Assembly (NCBI GenBank): GCA_002418005.1 | Contig: DIDF01000026.1 | Location: 1 to 11,915, forward strand | Direction: 5' to 3' | Length of the DNA stretch: 11,915 nucleotides | Source: Lactobacillaceae bacterium UBA5807 | Lineage (GTDB): Bacteria; Bacillota; Bacilli; Lactobacillales; Lactobacillaceae | Shown here: positions 7,385 through 11,915 of the stretch, in pieces | Layout: each line of letters starts with the position of its first letter | Position numbering within the stretch: the first letter of the stretch is position 1 | The notes under the pieces: model-generated | Database searches by the model: none | Told to the model about the DNA's origin: nothing | Seen by the model: only the letters and a program-made list of their open reading frames with translations | Translations under genes and position numbers: made by a program

Positions 7385-8023
7385 ATGGACCGAAAAAGTT
7401 TGCAAGATTTAGTGAACGAAAGAAATTCCAAAAGAGAACCTCTAGCCAAAATTTCTCGTCAAAGTGACACTCAATTTTTGATTAATGATCATAAATACGA
7501 ACTGATAGAAAATCACGATGATGGTTTTCAATTGGAAGATTTTATTAATCGTTTCAGTCCTGATTTTAGCCAGTTTGATTATATTGTTGGTGACTGGGGA
7601 TATGGGCAACTGCGATTAACTGGATTTTACGCAGATGATCGAAAAAATACGGATGGCCCATTCATCTCCCAATTTCAAAATTATTTGCTCGAAAATATTA
7701 ATTTTGGGGCGGCTTATTTTATTGTGCATAACCTTGAGGCAAAGCCGATTCCACACAAAAATAAGAGAGCAGAAAAAAAGCATCCCTCAAATAGTAATAA
7801 TTCTAAACGAGGGAATGCTTCTAAGCGAAAATCAAGCTCCAATAACAATCGGCATGCTCATCACTTTTCCAGTAAGAATAATCATAATAACCGGCCAAAA
7901 AAGAAACATTCTTTTGTTGAGCAAAAAGTTCAACAAAAGAAATCTGTTCCTAAACATAAAGACGTTATTGTTGAGGAAGCCAAAACCAAGAAACATCGAT
8001 TTGTTATTAAAGAAAAAAAGTAG
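7385..8023 (+). CDS. yutD: YutD-family protein with long basic tail
   Basis: The first 120 residues match the YutD family: INDHKYELIENHDDGF (about 33–48) and the signature YIVGDWGYGQLRL (66–78), followed by a compact FGAAYFIVHN end. The biochemical role is unknown; the family is conserved in Firmicutes next to the NagD-like HAD phosphatase, as here. From about residue 120 to 212 the protein becomes low complexity, rich in Lys, Arg, Asn, Ser and His, with almost no hydrophobic residues until KKHRFVIKEKK at the end. This tail is probably disordered and strongly positive, so nucleic acid or ribosome contact is possible (inference). ATG 7385 has an ideal AAAGGAG site (7371–7377) seven bases upstream; GTG 7367 lies before this site and is rejected. 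Fifteen bases separate it from the next gene. Confidence 0.88.
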   Translation: MDRKSLQDLVNERNSKREPLAKISRQSDTQFLINDHKYELIENHDDGFQLEDFINRFSPDFSQFDYIVGDWGYGQLRLTGFYADDRKNTDGPFISQFQNYLLENINFGAAYFIVHNLEAKPIPHKNKRAEKKHPSNSNNSKRGNASKRKSSSNNNRHAHHFSSKNNHNNRPKKKHSFVEQKVQQKKSVPKHKDVIVEEAKTKKHRFVIKEKK

Positions 8024-8038
8024 TCCTGGAGGAAGTAA

Positions 8039-8812
8039 ATGAAAAAGTATCAAGGCTATTTTATTGATCTAGATGGTACGGTGTATGCGGGTAAAAAAAG
8101 GATTCCAGCCGCTAAACGCTTTATTGATAACCTAAAAAAAAAGGGGATTCCTTTCTTATTTGTGACGAATAATTCAACAAAGTTACCAGAGGATGTAGTA
8201 TCTGATTTAGCTGATAACCATAACATTCATGTGCAACCAGCAAATGTTTACACTTCGGGAATTGCAACTGTTGATTATTTGAACCGGACTAATAAAAAGA
8301 AAGACGCGACCGTTTATATTGTTGGTGAAATTGGTCTTAAACAAGTTATTTTAGGATCAGGCTATAAATTGAATTCTAAAGACCCTGATTATGTTGTGGT
8401 TGGATTAGATTCTGATCTGACATACGAAAAACTGTCAGAGGCGGTTTTAGCGATTAGAAATGGTTCAGAATTTATTGGGACAAATCCAGACACGAACATC
8501 CCCAAAGAAAGAGGCATGATGCCTGGAGCTGGGTCTGTGGTTGATTTTGTGCGTTATGCTACTCAAGTAGAGCCTATTATGATTGGAAAACCAAGAGCTG
8601 AAATTATTAATAGTGCACTTCGCCGAATTGGCTTAAACAAAGACCAGGTTCTTATGGTAGGGGATAATTACAATACTGATATCATGGCAGGAATTAACGC
8701 GGGTATTGATACGATGATTGTATACACAGGTCTTTCTACCAAAGATCAAGTAGCCGCAAAGCAAAAGAAACCAACCTATGAAATTGATAGTTTGGATGAT
8801 TGGGAGATTTAA
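8039..8812 (+). CDS. TIGR01457-type HAD phosphatase (NagD/YutF-like)
   Basis: This 257-residue cytoplasmic hydrolase belongs to the HAD superfamily, subclass IIA with an inserted alpha/beta cap. Motif I is DLDGTVY with nucleophile Asp 10 and acid/base Asp 12, motif II TNNS (43–46), motif III GKPRAE with Lys 184, and motif IV GDNYNTDI (208–215). This corresponds to the NagD/p-nitrophenylphosphatase group (B. subtilis YutF), which dephosphorylates small phosphometabolites such as nucleotides or sugar phosphates; the precise substrate is not predictable. ATG 8039 follows TGGAGGA (8027–8033) at good spacing. The stop TAA shares its last base with the ATG of the next gene (TAATG), showing translational coupling. 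The pairing with the YutD family is conserved in Firmicutes. Confidence 0.93.
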   Translation: MKKYQGYFIDLDGTVYAGKKRIPAAKRFIDNLKKKGIPFLFVTNNSTKLPEDVVSDLADNHNIHVQPANVYTSGIATVDYLNRTNKKKDATVYIVGEIGLKQVILGSGYKLNSKDPDYVVVGLDSDLTYEKLSEAVLAIRNGSEFIGTNPDTNIPKERGMMPGAGSVVDFVRYATQVEPIMIGKPRAEIINSALRRIGLNKDQVLMVGDNYNTDIMAGINAGIDTMIVYTGLSTKDQVAAKQKKPTYEIDSLDDWEI

Positions 8813-9450
8813 TGAAAATTTTTGCAACTCAAATTTTGGGTGGAATTTTAATTCTATTTGCTACGATGTCTTTTGCGATTGGATTGACAATAAATTGTAC
8901 CTGGCTTTTTTCATTAAATATGCACTGGTTAAATCTTCATCAAGCAACCGGTTTAAGTTTTGGCCAAATGCATGAAGAATACATGAAAATGGTTAACTAT
9001 ATTCAATTTCCTTGGATAGGCAAATTAAAATTTAATTATTTTTCAAGTAGTGCCCACGGCCTTCAGCACTTTGCCGACGTTAAGTCTCTTGTAGAGTTTA
9101 ATAATTTAATTCTTTTGATTACCGTTCCAATAGCTGTGTATTTATTGGTTAAGCTACATAAAAACGGTAAACTTTGGTTTTTGATCAATCCGATTAGAGT
9201 TATTGTTACCGTGAGCTTGGTTGTAATTTCCTTGATGATTGTAAATTTCGACCAAATCTTTGTTTGGTTTCATGAGATATTTTTTCGAAATTCTTATTGG
9301 ATCTTTTATCCAAATCAAGACCCGGTCATTAATATGCTACCCGATACCTTTTTTGGGGAGTGTTTCGGATTGTTCTTTGCTATTTTTTTGGCAGAAATTT
9401 CTATTATTTTTTGGCAGGCAAAAAGATCTTTAAAAAAATCATTATCTTAA
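8812..9450 (+). CDS. TIGR01906 family integral membrane protein
   Basis: This membrane protein of 212 residues has four likely membrane helices (about 5–27, 97–116, 128–148, 181–203). A large loop of about 70 residues follows the first helix, and a second loop carries the family's conserved FFRNSYWIF and DPVINMLPDTFF segments. NYIQFP and HGLQHFADVKSL (about 62–93) also match the TIGR01906 (DUF1461-like) pattern. The function of the family is unknown; it regularly closes the YutD–HAD cluster in lactobacilli. ATG 8812 overlaps the stop of the HAD gene by one base, and GGGAG (8802–8806) in that gene serves as its ribosome site. The in-frame TTG 8800 is less likely. No clear hairpin terminator follows in the 150 bases before the next gene. 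Confidence 0.88.
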   Translation: MKIFATQILGGILILFATMSFAIGLTINCTWLFSLNMHWLNLHQATGLSFGQMHEEYMKMVNYIQFPWIGKLKFNYFSSSAHGLQHFADVKSLVEFNNLILLITVPIAVYLLVKLHKNGKLWFLINPIRVIVTVSLVVISLMIVNFDQIFVWFHEIFFRNSYWIFYPNQDPVINMLPDTFFGECFGLFFAIFLAEISIIFWQAKRSLKKSLS

Positions 9451-9533
9451 TTCTTTAAAGAGTATTAGCTTCATTGGTTATGTATCAGTATAAAAGTGGT
9501 TTTAGGATTTAAGAAATGTCGATTATTGGCTAT

Positions 9534-9563
9534 TTAGCAATTAAATGTAGTTTATGATATATT
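9534..9563 (+). promoter_or_regulatory. Probable promoter of the 84-codon gene
   Basis: TGATATATT (9555–9563) is an extended -10 with hexamer TATATT (9558–9563). TTAGCA (9534–9539) lies 18 bases upstream as a partial -35. It is placed about 37 bases before the ATG of the small gene. The remaining bases of the 9451–9599 gap show no gene, RNA or hairpin I can support. Confidence 0.5.
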
Positions 9564-9599
9564 ATGGATTAGATAATAAAATGAATGTAGGAGACAGAT

Positions 9600-9854
9600 A
9601 TGCAATTAACAATTAACATTAATCCCAATTTCGGTAATCAACAAGTCCGTTTATCAGATAATACTATTGGTCAACTAGCAGGGATTAGAGCTTTTGGTTC
9701 TTCAATGGCAGGAAATCAAGTTATTCAATGGACTTTTATTTCAACCGGTCATTTTCATGAAGGATTTGTTGTTGCGGGTCAATTGCAAGAAGGTCAAGTT
9801 ATCAAATCAGTTAATGGGAACGATGAATACAAGGTTCATTTTACGAAGAACTAA
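9600..9854 (+). CDS. Small protein of unknown function (84 residues)
   Basis: I do not recognise this protein. It has a good ribosome site (TAGGAGA, 9588–9594), an ATG start, its own probable extended -10 promoter and a hairpin terminator after it, so it is very likely a real, independently transcribed gene. The product is soluble: no signal peptide, no membrane helix, no cysteine. It starts with alternating hydrophobic and polar residues (MQLTININPNF), contains several Gly- and Gln-rich turns (GNQQVRL, FGSSMAGNQVIQW, VVAGQLQEGQV) and ends in YKVHFTKN, a pattern suggesting a small beta-rich fold. There is no helix-turn-helix and no metal-binding cluster beyond two His in GHFHEGF. It lies between the phosphatase cluster and mvaS without overlap, so neighbours do not reveal its role. 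Confidence 0.75.
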   Translation: MQLTININPNFGNQQVRLSDNTIGQLAGIRAFGSSMAGNQVIQWTFISTGHFHEGFVVAGQLQEGQVIKSVNGNDEYKVHFTKN

Positions 9855-9878
9855 AACTGAAAATTTAAACCAGATTAC

Positions 9879-9917
9879 AAACGACAGTTGACCCTCAGTT
9901 GAGTTGACTGTCGTTTT
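9879..9917 (+). terminator. Rho-independent terminator after the small gene
   Basis: A ten-base-pair outer stem (AAACGACAGT 9879–9888 with ACTGTCGTTT 9907–9916) encloses a further CTC/GAG pairing and is followed by a short T run. The T run overlaps TTGAAA (9916–9921), a possible -35 for mvaS, but I could not place a well-spaced -10. Confidence 0.8.
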
Positions 9918-9967
9918 GAAAATGTTTAAGAACAAAATTTTTATTATTTTATTTCAAGGAGCTTTTT

Positions 9968-11137
9968 ATGAATATTGGTATTGATAAAATCGGTTTTTAT
10001 ACTTCACCATTTTTTGTTGACTTGAGTGAGTTGGCTAACGCTCGTGGGGTCGACCCAAACAAATACCTTATTGGTATCGGGCAAAAAAAGCAAGCCGTTA
10101 TTCCTCCAAGTCAAGATGTTGTGACCATGGCAGCAAATGCTGCTGATAGTATGTTGTCTAAAGAAGATAAGAAAAAGATCGATTTGATTATTTTTGGCAC
10201 CGAAACTGGTGTTGATAATTCAAAATCGGCTGCTATATATATTCAGTCTTTATTGGGAATATCAAATAACGCCCGGGCCTTTGAGATTAAACAAGCTTGT
10301 TATGGTGGGACTGCTGGAGTCCAAATGGCGATTGATCATATTCGTTCTCACCCGGACAGCAAAGTATTGGTGTTAGCGGCAGACATTGCGAGATATGGTT
10401 TAAAAACTCCTGGAGAAGTTACCCAAGGTGGTGGGGCAATTTCTATGTTAATTTCAAAAGACCCCAGAATTTTGGCCATCAATACTTCCAGCACCTTTTT
10501 TTCTAAGAATATCATGGATTTCTGGCGACCAATTCAAAAAAAAGAGGCTATTGTTGATGGTCATTATTCAACCGACATCTACATTGATTTCTTTTTAAAG
10601 ACTTGGTCCCGATATCAAAAACTTTACGGTCAAAATCTGAATAACTTTAAAGCCATTATTTTTCATCTTCCATTTTCAAAAATGGGTAAAAAAGCATTGA
10701 ATGCCTTGTTTGCGAAGGAAAGTGGTCAGTATGATTTAGAAATTAAAAGGAATTTTGACTTTTCTAAAATATATAGTAGTCTGGTTGGAAATCTGTATAC
10801 TGGTTCACTTTATTTGAGTTTGGTTTCTTTACTTGCAAATAGCAATAGCTTAAAAAAAGGTGATCAAATTGGTTTGTTTAGTTACGGTTCAGGTGCTCAA
10901 GGAGAGTTTTACACAGGTAAAATTCAATCGTCCGTGCCAAATTTGCAATTAAAAAATAATGTTGAAAGTCTGTTAAATAGTCGGACTAAGCTTTCTGTGC
11001 CCAATTATGAGAAAATTTATCGAGATGGAATTCGAGCTGATTCGGAAAATATCGACTATGATATATCATCTGATCATTCAAAGTATGTTTTAAGTGGCCG
11101 GAAACAAAACCAGCTTAAGTATTTAAAGCAAAAATAA
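9968..11137 (+). CDS. mvaS: Hydroxymethylglutaryl-CoA synthase
   Basis: MvaS condenses acetyl-CoA with acetoacetyl-CoA to give HMG-CoA, the committed step into the mevalonate route that supplies isoprenoids for undecaprenyl phosphate and quinone-type lipids in lactobacilli. The 389-residue length and the catalytic triad match the bacterial enzyme: Glu 79 in FGTETGVD, nucleophile Cys 111 in KQACYGGTAG and His 233 in FHLPFSK, at the same numbering known for the Enterococcus faecalis enzyme. Further signatures are LAADIARY (136–143), TQGGGA (152–157), NLYTGSLYLSL and GSGAQGEF near the C-terminus. ATG 9968 follows CAAGGAG (9955–9961) by six bases. It lies alone between a terminator and the shared hairpin with convergent lexA. 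No other mevalonate gene is in the window. Confidence 0.97.
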   Translation: MNIGIDKIGFYTSPFFVDLSELANARGVDPNKYLIGIGQKKQAVIPPSQDVVTMAANAADSMLSKEDKKKIDLIIFGTETGVDNSKSAAIYIQSLLGISNNARAFEIKQACYGGTAGVQMAIDHIRSHPDSKVLVLAADIARYGLKTPGEVTQGGGAISMLISKDPRILAINTSSTFFSKNIMDFWRPIQKKEAIVDGHYSTDIYIDFFLKTWSRYQKLYGQNLNNFKAIIFHLPFSKMGKKALNALFAKESGQYDLEIKRNFDFSKIYSSLVGNLYTGSLYLSLVSLLANSNSLKKGDQIGLFSYGSGAQGEFYTGKIQSSVPNLQLKNNVESLLNSRTKLSVPNYEKIYRDGIRADSENIDYDISSDHSKYVLSGRKQNQLKYLKQK

Positions 11138-11162
11138 AACCAGGAACAAATCATTCCTGGTT
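11138..11162. terminator. Shared terminator between convergent mvaS and lexA
   Basis: A nine-base-pair perfect stem (AACCAGGAA 11138–11146, TTCCTGGTT 11154–11162) has a seven-base loop. Read on the minus strand it is followed by a T-rich tract (TTTTATTTTTG), so it should stop lexA transcripts well. On the plus strand only GTTGTA follows, so it is a weaker stop for mvaS. Confidence 0.85.
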
Positions 11163-11168
11163 GTATCA

Positions 11169-11798
11169 TTAAGAAATGTGTGGCCGATAAAGGCTAACGA
11201 CTTTCCCTAAAATACTTACTTTTGTTAAAATGATCGGAGCCATCGTGTCATTTTCGGGTTGTAGCCGGAAATGATCACTTTCTTTATAAAATCTTTTGCA
11301 TGTGGCTTCATTCTGGTCAGTCATTGCAATAACAATGTCACCGTTGTCTGCAGTACTTTGTTTTTTGACAATTACGTAATCACCATTAAAAATCCCAGCG
11401 TTTATCATACTTTCGCCGCGAATTTCCAGAGCAAATAGTGGTGCATCGCTGTGAGAAAGTTCAGAAGGTAAAGGAAAATAATCTGTGGCCTCCTCAACAG
11501 CCAAAATTGGTTCCCCAGCCGTAACAGTTCCCAGCAGTGGAATTTGCTTTTGTTTGGGAGTTATTCCTAACTCTTCAAGGCCAGCGTCAGTTACTTCCAA
11601 AGCTCGCGGCTTTGAAGGGTCTTTGATAATAAATCCCTTTCTTTGCAACCGAGAGATATGGCCGTGAACAGTTGAGGTTGAGGATAAGTGAACTGCTTCA
11701 CCAATTTCTCTTACTGTGGGCGGATAACCATGCTCATTAACCTTTTCCCAGATATAGTGTAAAATTTCAATTTGTTTACTTTGGGGACTTTTTGTCAT
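11169..11798 (-). CDS. lexA: LexA, SOS-response repressor
   Basis: LexA represses DNA-damage genes and cleaves itself when RecA filaments form. The 209-residue product has the N-terminal winged helix (YPPTVREIGEAVHLSSTSTVHGHISRL spans about 25–51, recognition helix around Ser 40–Arg 50). A linker with the Ala94–Gly95 cleavage site (TAGEP) follows, then a peptidase S24 domain with nucleophile Ser 130 (GESM) and general-base Lys 168 (ATCKRF). Length and residues are complete, so it should be cleavable. The minus-strand ATG at 11798 has GAGGT (plus-strand 11805–11809) as ribosome site. A LexA box over its -35 shows autorepression. It converges on mvaS, and its upstream side faces a rightward promoter at the window edge. 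Confidence 0.97.
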   Translation of the reverse strand: MTKSPQSKQIEILHYIWEKVNEHGYPPTVREIGEAVHLSSTSTVHGHISRLQRKGFIIKDPSKPRALEVTDAGLEELGITPKQKQIPLLGTVTAGEPILAVEEATDYFPLPSELSHSDAPLFALEIRGESMINAGIFNGDYVIVKKQSTADNGDIVIAMTDQNEATCKRFYKESDHFRLQPENDTMAPIILTKVSILGKVVSLYRPHIS

Positions 11799-11829
11799 GA
11801 CGACACCTCATGATTTCTTAAGTTGATAC

Positions 11830-11847
11830 TGTTATGTTAGCATAACA
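11830..11847. repeat. Inverted repeat over the lexA -10
   Basis: TGTTATG and CATAACA form a perfect seven-base inverted repeat around TTAG. It covers the -10 of the lexA promoter and so could be an operator for another regulator, or a coincidence of an A/T-rich promoter. Confidence 0.5.
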
Positions 11848-11862
11848 ATTCAGCAATTTCAA
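11834..11862 (-). promoter_or_regulatory. lexA promoter
   Basis: On the minus strand, TTGAAA (plus 11857–11862) is followed after exactly 17 bases by TAACAT (plus 11834–11839). TGC directly precedes the -10, forming an extended -10 element. Transcription would start about 30 bases upstream of the lexA ATG. Confidence 0.75.
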
Positions 11863-11873
11863 ACACATGTTCG
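11860..11873. promoter_or_regulatory. LexA (SOS) box
   Basis: The plus-strand bases CAAACACATGTTCG read CGAACATGTGTTTG on the other strand, matching the Gram-positive LexA operator CGAAC-N4-GTTYG. It overlaps the -35 of lexA, as expected for autorepression, and reaches the -35 region of the rightward promoter. Confidence 0.85.
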
Positions 11874-11899
11874 CATATTTTTATAAAAGATAGTATAAT
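11870..11899 (+). promoter_or_regulatory. Divergent promoter for a gene beyond the window
   Basis: A perfect TATAAT (11894–11899) has TTCGCA (11870–11875) 18 bases upstream as a moderate -35. The LexA box overlaps this -35, so the unseen rightward gene is probably SOS regulated. In other Firmicutes this position is held by small yneA/ynzC-type genes. Confidence 0.6.
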
Positions 11900-11915
11900 A
11901 CGCGTGGTGCTAGTT

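Noticed and set aside
7742..8020. YutD tail as a frameshift artefact
   Set aside because: The tail ends in an ordered basic motif (FVIKEKK) right before a properly spaced ribosome site for the next gene, so the frame is probably genuine to its end.
7635..8042. Plus-strand open frame of 135 codons overlapping the YutD tail
   Set aside because: The YutD frame has the ribosome site and conserved core; the other frame arises from the A-rich, low-complexity tail and gives an Ile-rich sequence without family features.
9451..9599. Small RNA or riboswitch in the gap after the membrane-protein gene
   Set aside because: Apart from the short TCTTTAAAGA palindrome and the promoter near its end, I found no stable hairpin or terminator to support an RNA gene.

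Overview
The window looks like chromosomal DNA from a low-GC Firmicute of the family Lactobacillaceae. Three things point there: the A+T-rich codon use, the mevalonate-pathway HMG-CoA synthase (typical of lactobacilli and enterococci), and the gene orders comG–methyltransferase–ackA and 5'-nucleotidase–YutD–HAD–TIGR01906. I cannot name a genus or species from the sequence alone. Almost everything reads rightward; only lexA reads leftward.

Region 1 (1–1457) is the distal half of a comG competence-pilus operon: the 3' part of comGC, then comGD, comGE, comGF and comGG, overlapping or tightly packed. comGD is split between two reading frames at or near a run of six A residues. As read, the minor pilin is not made from one uninterrupted frame, so either competence is decaying or frameshifting or slippage is used.

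Region 2 (1476–3820) starts at an extended -10 promoter. It carries a YtxK-like class I SAM-dependent methyltransferase and acetate kinase (ackA), closed by a clear terminator. Region 3 (3850–5274) is a single amino acid permease with its own terminator.

Region 4 (about 5282–9450) is a compact five-gene run. It holds a calcineurin-like phosphoesterase, a YunD-like cytoplasmic 5'-nucleotidase/metallophosphatase, a YutD-family protein with a long basic disordered tail, a NagD/YutF-like HAD phosphatase and a TIGR01906 membrane protein. Three different phosphohydrolases in one run suggest nucleotide or phosphate-ester turnover, but the shared purpose is not known.

Region 5 (9534–9917) is a lone 84-codon gene of unknown function with its own promoter and terminator. 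Region 6 holds mvaS (HMG-CoA synthase) and, convergent with it, lexA; a hairpin between them can stop transcription both ways. Upstream of lexA, one LexA box overlaps the -35 of lexA and probably also that of a rightward promoter for a gene beyond the window.

Most of the window is ordinary core genome. The points most worth a second look are the comGD frame break, the orphan 84-residue protein, the YutD tail, the uncertain start of the methyltransferase, and the palindrome over the lexA -10.
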